From: CBDFMG01 sp965221205 [NCBI: bacterium]
GTDB taxonomy: Bacteria; SM23-31
NCBI GenBank assembly: GCA_965221205.1
Contig: OZ244870.1
Span: 1,488,001 to 1,552,000 of the forward strand
Reading direction: 5' to 3'
DNA: 64,000 nucleotides
Part shown: piece by piece, positions 26,298-35,532 of the stretch
How the letters are laid out: every line of letters begins with the position of its first letter
Numbering within the stretch: the stretch's first letter is position 1
Position numbers and translations under genes: made by a program
Notes under the pieces: model-generated
The model's database searches: none
What the model was told of the DNA's origin: nothing
The model's input: the letters and a program-made list of their open reading frames with translations, nothing else

Positions 26298-27792
26298 TGC
26301 AATGACCTCTTATTATTATGTTAGTTAATTACAGAAAGTGTCCGAAAAAGTTTACTCCTTCAATTATAAACCTACATTACAAAGAAATAACAACAATTGT
26401 TAAAATTCTTATTTATACAACATTTTTATTAGATGAAGTTTGGAATATTTGAACAAAATTTAGTCTAAAGGCAGTGCAGAACTGAGGTTCGCAAGTTCAA
26501 TGATATCTTTCGCATAACCAGATCTTGGCAAATTTTATGCCATTACCAACCCATTCTGCTGAGAAAAGTGTTTTACTCTATTGGCAAAGTGTGCCATTGC
26601 CTTAATAAAATGTTTGGACTCATAACTAAGTTAATTTCAAGAAGAATATTATCATTTTTAGCAAACTTTAAACACATCATATATTACATGTTTTTTGTAA
26701 AAAACAGGGAAGACAAAAAATGTAATTATATCTCTGTTCGGATGTTACGGAAAATAGCATTAGTGTTAGTTAAAATGTTTTGCATAGTTTATTAAACATC
26801 CTACAATGCCAGTAATAACTGAAATTATAACTGCTGAAGCGTACAAATTTGTTCCAGAAAAGGAACAACGCAAGGAAAACAAAGCCTTTTCGGCAGTATT
26901 AGTATCAAACGCAAATTTTAAAAATGTACCCGGTTTTTAAGCAGCGATGGCAAAGAAAGCCACGGCACCAATAATCATTACTGCTATAATACGGAAATTT
27001 CTCAACATAAACTTTTCACTCTGATGATTTATCACCCTGATACTCCGCTCAATGAAATTCTTCAAATATTTTAGTTACACCACACTAGTGGCTATTTTAC
27101 AAAAAGGAAAGGAGCCCAGTCAAGTGCTCCATCAGCGTCTATTTAATGTATACTAAAAAATCAATACACAAAGATAAAAATAATGTGTTGAATTTATATC
27201 GGTGAGCTTCAGGCAAATCGCGAATCCGCCCAAAGTCGGCAGTATGTTTTTACTCTTTTTATACGGTGTATAATTACTAAAGCTTTACTGCAAAGTCAAG
27301 GAAAATCTCTATATTTATAAATATAGGATGTGGTAAAATGGTTGGATCGTAAGCCTGATTTATTGGTGCAGTAAATAGGTTTATTTTGCAATGAGCGTTC
27401 GATTTTCTGGTAATATTGTTGTTGGCACCCAACTAAATCAGCCTGATTGTAATCCATTTAAGAATTGCTGCCTGGTTTGTAGGTGTTCCAGAGAATTATG
27501 TTTTGTGAGATCCTGTCTCTCCTTTTGAGAAGCAGGATATCATCGACCCATTGGAGAAATCTCTTGCTAAAGAATTCTGTTGAATAAGCGTGACTAAACC
27601 GGGTACTAAGAGCATTTGATGGAAATGTGCACAATTTACTTGTTAGTTAGTGGCACAACAAGCACTGGGTCACTATAATCTTTTGTCATTAATGTGTATT
27701 AAGCCGTTTTTGTTTGCGAATTTTAAAAAGACGGACTACTTTGCTATAGTATGTTTGCCCTATTCGAAAAATCAGTTATAGAGGAGAAAGCG
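26298..27792. other. Intergenic stretch of about 1.5 kb with gene debris
   Basis: No intact gene is visible. On the minus strand near 26,940-27,070 a short frame ends in a membrane-helix-like IIAVMIIGAVAFFAIAA. On the plus strand near 27,455-27,590 a frame with one TGA reads like protein (FVGVPENYVL, DPVSPFEKQDIIDPLEKSL). I recognise neither. The 75-codon plus-strand frame at 26568 is hydrophobic, AT-driven and unsupported. The divergent promoters of the amidinotransferase gene and the DUF3604 gene should lie at the two ends. Confidence 0.45.
26363..26401 (-). promoter_or_regulatory. Likely promoter of the amidinotransferase gene
   Basis: On the minus strand a TATAAT box lies at 26368-26363, 66 bases upstream of the ATG. 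A perfect 10-base palindrome, AACAATTGTT, overlaps where the -35 region would be (26392-26401) and could be an operator. The -35 box itself is poor. Confidence 0.3.
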
Positions 27793-30033
27793 ATGATATT
27801 CAGGATTTGCGGTTTTGCAGCTACTCTACTGTACTTTTTAATATTCTCAACACCATTATTAGCCCAGGAAAAAATCCGGCATCCTCTCGATCTCGGTAAA
27901 GCCACTATTCAGTCGACCGGTTCTGTTGTAGCAGGTTCCTTTGCAACCATAACATATACCTTCATAGCCGGGCACCAGATAGATGAATCGGACTTTATAA
28001 AAATTTCATTCAGGAGCATAGGCGATTTCGGCGCACCCCAATTTGAGCAGCCCACTATGTCTAATTATTGTACTGTGTACTCAACGGGGGATGTTCTAAT
28101 TGAACCTCGTTGGGAAAATACTGGATATCCTCCATCTCCATTCGGGCAATCATTGTATTTACAAGTCAAAGATGGTTTTTTAGACAGAGGAGAAAAAATT
28201 GTTGTTGTTTTTGGCGATACTTCAGGGAAATCACCTGGCTGGCAGATGCAGACCTTCGTCGAAAAAACGTTTGAGTTCAAGACATTCAGAGTGAGAATCC
28301 CTGTGGATCCTGTTGCTCCATATGAAATTAATGAGCTTCCCGAATCACCAACACTACACATTGCACCAGGCAAACCTGTGAGAGCAGTTTGCATTGCGCC
28401 GTCACAAATTGAGGTTAACGAAGAATTTACCTACCATCTCAGGCTGGAGGATGAGTGGGGAAATCCCACAGACAAGCCCGTGAAGATGGTTCATTCCGGT
28501 TTTTCAAAAGCTGGAGTGCAGACCATTGTGGCAAAAGATACGAACACGGACCTCTCCGCAAGAAGTAATCCTATAAAAGTTTTGACTGAGCCTGCGGAAT
28601 TCAACCCGTACTGGGCTGATTTTCATGGTCAGTCGGAGGAGAATGATGTCAACAATCTTGAAGATTACTATACGTTTGCACGGGACTATGGATTATTAGA
28701 TATTTCGGCACATCAGTCAAATGATAAATTTTTAACCTATCCTTTCTGGCAGGAGATTAATGATGTTGCAGACAAATTCTATGAACCGGGAAAATTCCTG
28801 ACATTTCCTGGCTATGAATGGAGTGCATACGAGTCCATGGGTGGCCATAGGAATGTTTACTACACTTCTCAAAGTGGTGGGATTTTCCATAGTCGGACTG
28901 ATTTTCCGATTCTTCCGGAGAATAACTCCCTCTACCAAAAAGCGTCTACCGCTCCCGAGTTATATGAGTATCTGAAGAATGAGGAAAACCCGCAGGCTTT
29001 TGTATTTGAACATTGTCACAGTACTATTCCCTCAATCCACGATCCCAGTCTGGAGCTGGCAGTAGAAGTTCATTCGGGATGGGGAACATTCGAATGGATA
29101 GTTGAGGACGCGCTTCGGTTGGGTCATCGTATTGGTGTTGTTGCGAATGGAGACGGGCACAGAGTACGCCCCGGTGCAGAGTATCCAAGTGCAAATAAAG
29201 ATACAGATGGCGGGGCAATTGGAGGTCTTACTTGCGTATTTGCTCCGAATCTGGATCGTAGCACAATTTATGATGCCGTGAAAGCCCGGCATATGTACGC
29301 AACGACTGGAATTCGAGCCTTAATTGACGTTAAAGTTGTGACAGAAGAGGGAAACAGTGCTATGATGGGTGATGTGATTTCCGCTGACACAGGCACGCCG
29401 CGTCTGTATGTAAGTGTTACCGGAACCTCATCTATCGAAAGTGTAGAGATTAGGAATGGTCCGGAGGTTATTTCGACTGTTCGGCCTTTTCAAGAAGAAG
29501 ATCTTGGAAATAGAGTAAAGATAATATGGGGTGGGATTGAAGATCGTGGAGATGGCCGTCAGGGTCGGGCAGTTTACTGGGATGGCAAACTTCGTGTACA
29601 AAGTAATACTATTAATGGTGTCACACCCGTCAATTTCTGGAATGTTAACAAACCGCTTAAAGTAATCTCAGAAAATCAGCTTGAATGGGAATCATTTACC
29701 ACAGGCAATGAAGCCGGAATGATAATTACTTTGGATAATATTAATACAGGAACACTCGAAATTGAAACACTTCAAGGTAATGTGTCGTGCTTGATTAATT
29801 CCATTGGTCTGGAGCCCATAGTATGGGAATATGGCGGTTTGCAGAAAAGAATTGAGGCTTACCGGCTTCCTGATGAACCGGATTCACGTGAACTTTTGTT
29901 CTCATTCCCACTCACAGAATTGCATGAAGGTGACAATCCTATCTATATTCGAATGACACAGGAAGATGGGCAGATGGCGTGGACAAGTCCAATCTATGTG
30001 GAGCGGAATTCTGATAGAATGATGAACGAATGA
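27793..30033 (+). CDS. Exported DUF3604 protein (PHP-like metal-dependent hydrolase fold)
   Basis: The 746-residue protein has a Sec signal ending near LLAQ at residue 25, then about 230 residues of beta-rich N-terminal domain. The DUF3604 domain follows, with ADFHGQSEEND near 275, DISAHQSND, FPGYEWSAYES, FEHCHS and NGDGHRVRPG. The repeated His and Asp clusters resemble metal sites of PHP-type hydrolases, but the biochemical role of the family is not settled. I use the ATG at 27793, which follows GAGGAG by six bases; a longer frame from 27751 lacks a ribosome site. It is a lone plus-strand gene and may act on an external substrate in the periplasm. Confidence 0.85.
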   Translation: MIFRICGFAATLLYFLIFSTPLLAQEKIRHPLDLGKATIQSTGSVVAGSFATITYTFIAGHQIDESDFIKISFRSIGDFGAPQFEQPTMSNYCTVYSTGDVLIEPRWENTGYPPSPFGQSLYLQVKDGFLDRGEKIVVVFGDTSGKSPGWQMQTFVEKTFEFKTFRVRIPVDPVAPYEINELPESPTLHIAPGKPVRAVCIAPSQIEVNEEFTYHLRLEDEWGNPTDKPVKMVHSGFSKAGVQTIVAKDTNTDLSARSNPIKVLTEPAEFNPYWADFHGQSEENDVNNLEDYYTFARDYGLLDISAHQSNDKFLTYPFWQEINDVADKFYEPGKFLTFPGYEWSAYESMGGHRNVYYTSQSGGIFHSRTDFPILPENNSLYQKASTAPELYEYLKNEENPQAFVFEHCHSTIPSIHDPSLELAVEVHSGWGTFEWIVEDALRLGHRIGVVANGDGHRVRPGAEYPSANKDTDGGAIGGLTCVFAPNLDRSTIYDAVKARHMYATTGIRALIDVKVVTEEGNSAMMGDVISADTGTPRLYVSVTGTSSIESVEIRNGPEVISTVRPFQEEDLGNRVKIIWGGIEDRGDGRQGRAVYWDGKLRVQSNTINGVTPVNFWNVNKPLKVISENQLEWESFTTGNEAGMIITLDNINTGTLEIETLQGNVSCLINSIGLEPIVWEYGGLQKRIEAYRLPDEPDSRELLFSFPLTELHEGDNPIYIRMTQEDGQMAWTSPIYVERNSDRMMNE

Positions 30034-30080
30034 ACCTCTGAATCTTCCCAAAGTTTGATTGAACTCAGATCTGAATAAAA

Positions 30081-30111
30081 AAATGGCCGCCTGCACAGCA
30101 AGCGGCCATTT
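30081..30111 (-). terminator. Rho-independent terminator of the P5C dehydrogenase gene
   Basis: AAATGGCCGC and its complement GCGGCCATTT form a 10-base stem around an 11-base loop. Read on the minus strand it is followed by a T run, and it starts 18 bases after the dehydrogenase stop. It may also slow plus-strand transcripts from the DUF3604 gene. Confidence 0.8.
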
Positions 30112-30128
30112 AGAGGAAGAGTTTTCTC

Positions 30129-31751
30129 TTATTTTTCATCAAGAAAAGGATAACGGTAATCAATCGGAGGAACAAATGTTTCCTTAATGGTTCTGGTCGA
30201 TATCCACCGCATGAGATTCGGCCGTGTTCCGGCTTTATCGTTCGTTCCTGATGCTCTACTGCCGCCAAAAGGCTGCTGGCCTACCACAGCACCGGTACAT
30301 TTATCATTGATGTAGAAGTTACCAGCTGCATGGACAAGTGCTTTCTGTGCAGTTTCAATTGCATAGCGGTCCTGAGCAATTATTGTTCCAGTCAAAGCAT
30401 AGGCAGATGTTTGATCGCAGAGTTCCAGTATCTCTTCGAACTTGTTGTCATCATATACATAAACTGTCATGACCGGTCCGAAGATTTCTTCAACCATTGT
30501 TTTGAATTTCGGATCTTTTGCAACGATTACTGTCGGTTCGATAAAATAACCTTTTGAGTCGTCACATCCGCCGCCGCAGATGACTTCGGCATCACTGGAT
30601 GCTTTTGCGTATTCGATATATTCTTTGATTGTTTTGAATGCTTCTTTGTCGATTACGGCATTCATGAAATTACCGAAATCGAGTACATCACCCATCTTAA
30701 TTGTCGAAATTTCATGGAGCAGATCGTCTTTGATGTCGCTCCAGACGGATTTCGAAATGTAAGCGCGCGATGCTGCGGAACATTTCTGTCCCTGATACTC
30801 AAATGAACCACGAATAATTGCCGCGGTTACTGCTTTTCTGTTGGCTGTGGAATGTGCGAAAATGAAATTTTTACCACCGGTTTCACCGACGATTCTCGGA
30901 TAATTATGATACTGATGAATGTTGGTTCCGATTTGATGCCACATACTCTGAAACACTTCGGTTGAACCAGTAAAGTGAATGCCGGATAAGTTAGGATCGT
31001 TCATAACAACAGGACCGACTTCTCTACCCGGGCCCGGTATGTAGTTTACAACACCATCCGGCAGACCGGCTTCTTTGAACAATTTCATCAGGAAGTGACC
31101 AGCATATACAGAGTTTGATGCCGGTTTCCACAGTGAAACACCACCCGGTATAGCCGGAAGTGTAGGAAGGTTTCCACCGATAGCAGTAAAGTTAAATGGT
31201 GTTACTGCCAGCACAAAACCTTCGAGTCCGCGGTACTGAAGTCTATTCCAGACACCGGGACCGTTCAGTGGCTGATCTTCAAGAATCTTTGTGTAATAGT
31301 AGATGTTAAAACGCCAGAAGTCGATCAGTTCACACGTTGCATCGATTTCAGCCTGGAAAATGTTTTTCGATTGATCGAGCATAGTTGCTGCGTTGATTAA
31401 GTCTTTATATGGTCCGGCAAGCAGGTCGGCCATTTTCCAGAAAACAGCAACTCGTGTTTCCCATGACTGTGCTGCCCACTCTTTACGAGCTGCCAATGCG
31501 GCATTGATAGCCATCTGAACATGTTTTTTATCGGCAAGGTGATATTTACCAATGACACGTTGATGGTCGTGCGGACATCTACAATCTACGGTATTACCGG
31601 TGCGGTACTCTTTGCCGCCGATAATAAGAGGGATTTCAACTTCCTTTTTCAGCAATTTATCGAGCTTTACTTTAATGCTTGCACGCTCCGCGCTTCCCGG
31701 TTTATACTCGAGAATCGGCTCGTTTGCGGGACGTTCTACATTGTATCTCAT
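30129..31751 (-). CDS. L-glutamate gamma-semialdehyde (1-pyrroline-5-carboxylate) dehydrogenase
   Basis: The 540-residue protein is a monofunctional P5C dehydrogenase of the aldehyde dehydrogenase superfamily. The catalytic Cys is C324 (GQKCSAASRAYISK), the general base E290 (VGETGGKNF) and the oxyanion Asn N187 (TPFNFTA). The extended N-terminus of about 60 residues and the FWRFNIYYY helix set this group apart from general aldehyde dehydrogenases. It oxidises the semialdehyde from proline or ornithine to glutamate with NAD. GGAG precedes the ATG, and the gene follows the NSGGPPPG-type SDR by 85 bases. It could complete an arginine-to-glutamate route, though the proline dehydrogenase of this window is broken. 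Confidence 0.92.
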   Translation of the reverse strand: MRYNVERPANEPILEYKPGSAERASIKVKLDKLLKKEVEIPLIIGGKEYRTGNTVDCRCPHDHQRVIGKYHLADKKHVQMAINAALAARKEWAAQSWETRVAVFWKMADLLAGPYKDLINAATMLDQSKNIFQAEIDATCELIDFWRFNIYYYTKILEDQPLNGPGVWNRLQYRGLEGFVLAVTPFNFTAIGGNLPTLPAIPGGVSLWKPASNSVYAGHFLMKLFKEAGLPDGVVNYIPGPGREVGPVVMNDPNLSGIHFTGSTEVFQSMWHQIGTNIHQYHNYPRIVGETGGKNFIFAHSTANRKAVTAAIIRGSFEYQGQKCSAASRAYISKSVWSDIKDDLLHEISTIKMGDVLDFGNFMNAVIDKEAFKTIKEYIEYAKASSDAEVICGGGCDDSKGYFIEPTVIVAKDPKFKTMVEEIFGPVMTVYVYDDNKFEEILELCDQTSAYALTGTIIAQDRYAIETAQKALVHAAGNFYINDKCTGAVVGQQPFGGSRASGTNDKAGTRPNLMRWISTRTIKETFVPPIDYRYPFLDEK

Positions 31752-31836
31752 AACGCTACTCCATGTTTAAGCTTTACAAATGTAATAGTTGATTTTTATC
31801 TTAATTTATGTATAAACCCTATAAATAGATTCGAGT

Positions 31837-32628
31837 TTAGAGCGCTTTTGTTTCGCCGCCATCAACCAAAAGTAGAACACCATTAATGTGTCCTGCCAGA
31901 TCGGATGCAAGAAACGCAGCGGATGCAGCCTGTTCCTCAGCAGATGCGAGTCTGCCGCGTGGAATATTCCGTGCTGTATTCTCCAGTTCTTCTTCTACGC
32001 TAATACCTTTTTTTGCTGCACGTGCTGCGGCAAGCTCGACTGCACGGTCGGTGCTTGTCGGTCCCGGTCCCAGGTTGTTTACGGTGATTCCAAGTCCACC
32101 GATCTCACTCGCAAGTGTTTTTGCCATACCGGCAACGGCGAGTCGGACAGCATTTGAAATCATGAGGTTGCCAATAGGCTCTTTGAGTGCACGTGAAGTA
32201 AAATTAATAATACGCCCCCATTTCTGCTCTTTCATACCGGGAAGAACGCCTCTGATGAGTCTGACTGCACTCATAAAGGTAAGCTGATAGGCAAACTCCC
32301 ATTTTGCATCGTCCGCAGCATCAAATGTTCCTGGAGGCGGACCTCCTGAGTTGGTAATCAGAATACTGACAGTACCGAGATCATTGTGGACTGAATTCAG
32401 CAGATTTTCTATCGATTTCGCTTTTGTCAGATCAACAATATACGAAAAAACGCGGATGTCACCATTGGCTGCTTTAACTGCTATCAATGCTTCTTCTAAT
32501 TTATCTTCTTTCAAATCACAGAGAGCAATATCACACCCTTCCTGTGCCAGGCGTACTGCTGTGGCAAGACCCAGACCACCTCCGGAAGCGCCGACAAGCG
32601 CTACTCGGCCTTGAATACCTAAATCCAT
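31837..32628 (-). CDS. SDR-fold oxidoreductase of the NSGGPPPG subgroup, without YxxxK
   Basis: The 263-residue protein has the SDR cofactor loop GASGGGLG (13-20), the subgroup signature NSGGPPPG and the C-terminal VDGG. In the active-site region it reads FTSRALKEPIGNLMISNAVR: the usual YxxxK positions hold Ser and Arg, while the upstream Ser is kept. This replacement occurs in a known subgroup annotated as 3-oxoacyl-ACP reductase-like, whose chemistry is uncertain. It precedes the P5C dehydrogenase gene by 85 bases on the same strand and may be co-transcribed with it. AGGAG lies seven bases before the ATG. Confidence 0.85.
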   Translation of the reverse strand: MDLGIQGRVALVGASGGGLGLATAVRLAQEGCDIALCDLKEDKLEEALIAVKAANGDIRVFSYIVDLTKAKSIENLLNSVHNDLGTVSILITNSGGPPPGTFDAADDAKWEFAYQLTFMSAVRLIRGVLPGMKEQKWGRIINFTSRALKEPIGNLMISNAVRLAVAGMAKTLASEIGGLGITVNNLGPGPTSTDRAVELAAARAAKKGISVEEELENTARNIPRGRLASAEEQAASAAFLASDLAGHINGVLLLVDGGETKAL

Positions 32629-32649
32629 AGTTTAACTCCTCTTTCTATA

Positions 32650-33452
32650 TTTGATTCGTGTACACTTCAAATTTTCAAAATGAGCACAGCCTTAGAAAAT
32701 CCGGACAAACATTGCCAGGAATTCTAACGCACTTAAAAGTGACACGTCCGATATCAGATCAAAAAAACTCACGGCATTTTCACGAATCAGAAGTACTGCT
32801 TGATTTGAGAGCCGCGATAGAGGCGGGTTTGCCGCTCAGGAAGATCACACTCTTCTTCTGTCACCGAATCGATCTCAATCGTTATAAAATCTTGCCCGCA
32901 ATCACAGTGAATTTATGTGAATTTAGAGAGATCATTAAAAATAAACTCTCATCATTTACGTGCACTTGGGGAAAGGTGATAACGATCTGTTTGAAATTTA
33001 ACGACCTACAATATGCGCAATCTAACAATAAAATTCAAGAAAAATCGGTTCGTGTATGATTTAACACCGAATGTGCCTTTGACAAGACCATTATTCGTTT
33101 TTTTTAAGTTCAATTTTGCACATTGCGACCGCAGTAATTGTGATGCAAATTGCAGTCGTTCATTGGTGAAGTTGCAAAAATCCACTGCAACAATTTTTTA
33201 TTAGGTCGTCACAAAGCGTCGCGGCTGGCGCATATTTTCAAAAACACAGAAATCTATCTCGTATTGAGCCTGTCGGACGAAATTAAAGATAATATTTTTG
33301 TGAAAACTTTCGATTTGGTACAGGAAACATTTGACAAAGCGTTGGAAGTACAGGGCGAATCCGCACAAGCACCTGTTATCCCTTATGGCAACTCAATCCC
33401 TCCCAACTTCTCCAACATACCGTGCAATCAAACCGTAAAAGAAGCCGGATAA
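32650..33452 (+). pseudogene. Probable remnant of a LarA-like (DUF2088, lactate racemase family) gene
   Basis: Pieces of protein-like sequence lie in order on the plus strand. Near 32,740-32,860 a frame reads EVLLDLRAAIEAGLPLRKIT, as in the N-terminal part of LarA-like proteins. From about 33,200 the frame gives LGRHKASRLAHIFK, YLVLSLSDEIKD, TFDKALEVQG and PVIPYGNSIPP, as in their C-terminal domain. Stops and frameshifts separate them and the middle is missing. LarA proteins are nickel-pincer racemases of 2-hydroxy acids. The assignment rests on remembered family patterns only. Confidence 0.45.
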
Positions 33453-33463
33453 CTTCCGAACCA

Positions 33464-33500
33464 TGTCATTGCGATGAGCGAAGCGGCGTGGCAATCTCTC
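33464..33500. repeat. Dispersed-type short palindromic repeat
   Basis: The stretch begins TGTCATTGCGATGAGCGAAG and ends GGCAATCTCTC, with ATTGC/GCAAT forming the outer stem. It is very like a short palindromic repeat found in many copies in various bacterial genomes. I see one copy in this window, next to gene debris. Confidence 0.5.
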
Positions 33501-33589
33501 TACTGTAATTGCGCAATCACCTTGATAAAGCAGTACACATTAATCTAAAAATCAGGCAGCCTTTTTACTTACTATGTATGTAGGAACAA

Positions 33590-34483
33590 TTACATATCAT
33601 AACCTTTTGCTCTGAGATGATCCTGAATACGGTGAAGATGTTCGATCGTTTTTTCATTTGCCTCAGGGCCGGGGTGCCGAACTTTCGCTGTCTTGAACAC
33701 ACCTCGCTGAACAAAAATATGTTTCCGGAGCGAAATACCGATCTTTGGTTGAAATTCAAATGCAATCAAAGGAAGAATGTCATAAAACAGATGTGCCGCT
33801 TCATCTATTTTTCCTTTCTCGAACAAATTGTAAAGCTTTACCAGAAATTCAGGATACGCAAATCCGGTCATAATACCGACAGCTCCACGGTCGAGTTCTT
33901 CAAAAGCATACATTCCGCCCAGTGCACCGAACACCTGTATTTTATCGTCAGTCATATGTTTGAGCGCATCCATTTTCGCGCCGGTGGGCGGGTCTTCTAA
34001 TTTGATGTAGGGAATATTATCATTATCTTTAAATATCCGGGTAATCAGCTCTGACGACATGAGAATGCCGGTCTGTGCGGGATAATCATGAATAATCATT
34101 GGAATTTCGACAGACTGTGCAATCAACTTATAGTAAGAATAAATGACATCGTCGTGCTGTACAAAAGGAGGACCGACAAGCAATCCGTCTGCACCGTAAC
34201 CTTCTGCTCTTCGTGCGGCATGAATAGCAGCATCTGTCCCGGCAGCGCGAACGCCAACGATAAGATCTATAGTCTTCGGCATGTTTGACCGGTAGGTGTC
34301 GATAACAAGTGCTTTGCCGTCATCGGTTAATTTATGTCCTTCACCCATCACTCCGAGAATCGTAATACCGTCGACGCCACATTCAATAAGAAGCGGAATC
34401 AGTTTTTTGATGCTTTCGACATCTAAGTTACCGTCTTCATCGAACGGAGTCGGAACAACAGGATATATACCAGAAAAACTCAT
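33590..34483 (-). CDS. Dihydrodipicolinate synthase (DapA)-family lyase
   Basis: The 297-residue protein has the class I aldolase/lyase barrel of the DapA family. The Schiff-base lysine is K161 (IPYIKLEDPP), the catalytic Tyr is Y134 (IIHDYPAQTG), and the GVMGEG loop (44-49) binds the 2-oxo acid carboxylate. It is unlikely to be the biosynthetic DapA itself: the pattern is closer to the broad group of catabolic 2-oxo acid aldolases and dehydratases. AGAGG precedes the ATG. It stands alone between gene remnants. The sugar-acid genes at 5-9 kb might be partners, but that is speculation. Confidence 0.85.
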   Translation of the reverse strand: MSFSGIYPVVPTPFDEDGNLDVESIKKLIPLLIECGVDGITILGVMGEGHKLTDDGKALVIDTYRSNMPKTIDLIVGVRAAGTDAAIHAARRAEGYGADGLLVGPPFVQHDDVIYSYYKLIAQSVEIPMIIHDYPAQTGILMSSELITRIFKDNDNIPYIKLEDPPTGAKMDALKHMTDDKIQVFGALGGMYAFEELDRGAVGIMTGFAYPEFLVKLYNLFEKGKIDEAAHLFYDILPLIAFEFQPKIGISLRKHIFVQRGVFKTAKVRHPGPEANEKTIEHLHRIQDHLRAKGYDM

Positions 34484-34661
34484 ACGTTTCCTCTTAAGGT
34501 TGAGTCATTTAAATGTAATTAAAATATAACCAAAAAATTTATAAAATTATTTTTACAAAATAAAGGACAAAATTGGGGGTGTTATTTTGAAATTTTTATA
34601 GCATGAAACAAGGAGGTGAATGTGGGAGTATTGTTGTTCGGGGCACAATGTGTACGTTATG

Positions 34662-34707
34662 AAATGGCGGCTGATAGGAGCCTATCCTCTTTATCATGCC
34701 GCCATTT
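34662..34707. terminator. Hairpin, possible terminator
   Basis: AAATGGCGGC pairs with GCCGCCATTT, and the inner part (GATAGG...CCTATC) folds as well. No T run follows. It lies between the DapA-family start and the truncated ABC gene, downstream of the latter. Confidence 0.4.
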
Positions 34708-34747
34708 TCATTGCTAGGAGAAAAATTTCAGCCTGCTGTAACTACGG

Positions 34748-34846
34748 TTATTTGGGCGCATTGAAGTCGAGATCGACCGATTTGAGCACCGTGTTCTTGC
34801 CAAAACTTTTTTTTATGTCTTTAAAGTTTAATACATTGTGTTCCAT
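34748..34846 (-). pseudogene. Truncated ABC-transporter ATPase (N-terminal 32 residues)
   Basis: The frame begins with GGAGG and an ATG placed right after the stop codon of the GntR-type gene. It reads NVLNFKDIKKSFGK then NTVLKSVDLDF, the usual opening of an ABC ATPase before the Walker A loop. It stops at a TAA after 32 codons, before the P-loop, and no further ABC sequence follows. A GntR (YtrA-type) regulator followed by an ABC ATPase is a common operon, here cut down. Confidence 0.65.
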
Positions 34847-35244
34847 TTATTTTTCCTCCATAATTTTCCGGAACGTGTCAAGTATGAGATCATGAGGCAG
34901 CGCGAGCTGTTTTCCTCGTTTCGCTGCTTCTTTCAATGCCAGCTTCAACAACTCAATACGGTCTTTATCTACCTTCATGGTAACAATAGTAGTAGCGACG
35001 ACGATCATGCCTATATCGCGAAAGCACTCCAGAACATCCCCTGACTCAAGTATGCTGTACGCCTTTGAAATGGTCATCTGGTTTACACCAAGCTGCCCGG
35101 AAACCTGCCGCACAGAAGGGGTTCGGTTCCCGGCTTCAGTTTTCCGCTCACCACAAAGCGGGTAACCTGGTCGACCACCTGTCTGTATATCGCTGTATCG
35201 GAACTCGATTCAATATGAAATGGTATCAGTATTGGCTTAATCAT
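34847..35244 (-). pseudogene. GntR-family (YtrA subfamily) regulator with a frameshift
   Basis: From the ATG at 35244 the frame reads IYRQVVDQVTRFVVSGKLKP, the first helix of a GntR winged-helix domain. After GTEP the similarity jumps to another frame and continues SVRQVSGQLGVNQMTISKAY and the wing ILESGDVLE. It ends after about 130 codons, the normal YtrA-subfamily length. One indel near 35,120 breaks the domain. A downstream start at 35113 would lack the first helix. Intact relatives repress the ABC operon they precede, of which only a stub remains here. Confidence 0.7.
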
Positions 35245-35532
35245 GGCAACGCAACCTTTGAGGTAATGTCAAGTATTTTATTGAAAAAAATTGAACATGA
35301 AGTCTGTGAATCGGTCAAGAGAGGAATGTATTTAGTAGAATTAATAGAAGATGAAAAGCAGGGGAAGAAACTGCAAAAGTGTATTTATGGAAAGGAGCCT
35401 AAGATACTTTCGGTTGATCAAAAATAAAAATACTCCCTTAAAAGAGGGCATATGCTTATACGTACGATACCTAAAGACTATAGGAAACGAGAATCAGCAC
35501 ATGATTACCCCAAACCTTTAAGAGTTAAATGC
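35245..35532. other. Short region with a possible regulator remnant
   Basis: On the plus strand 35,257-35,427 reads as about 55 charged residues ending IYGKEPKILSVDQK. It is weakly like the C-terminus of a LacI-type sugar regulator. It has no start site of its own, and I give it as debris. Confidence 0.25.

Noticed and set aside
26568-26795. A 75-codon plus-strand frame, Lys- and Ile-rich with hydrophobic stretches
   Set aside because: The composition follows the AT-rich DNA and there is no ribosome site or family match.
33590-34483. Lysine-biosynthetic dihydrodipicolinate synthase
   Set aside because: There are no lysine genes nearby, and the sequence fits the broad catabolic members of the family better.
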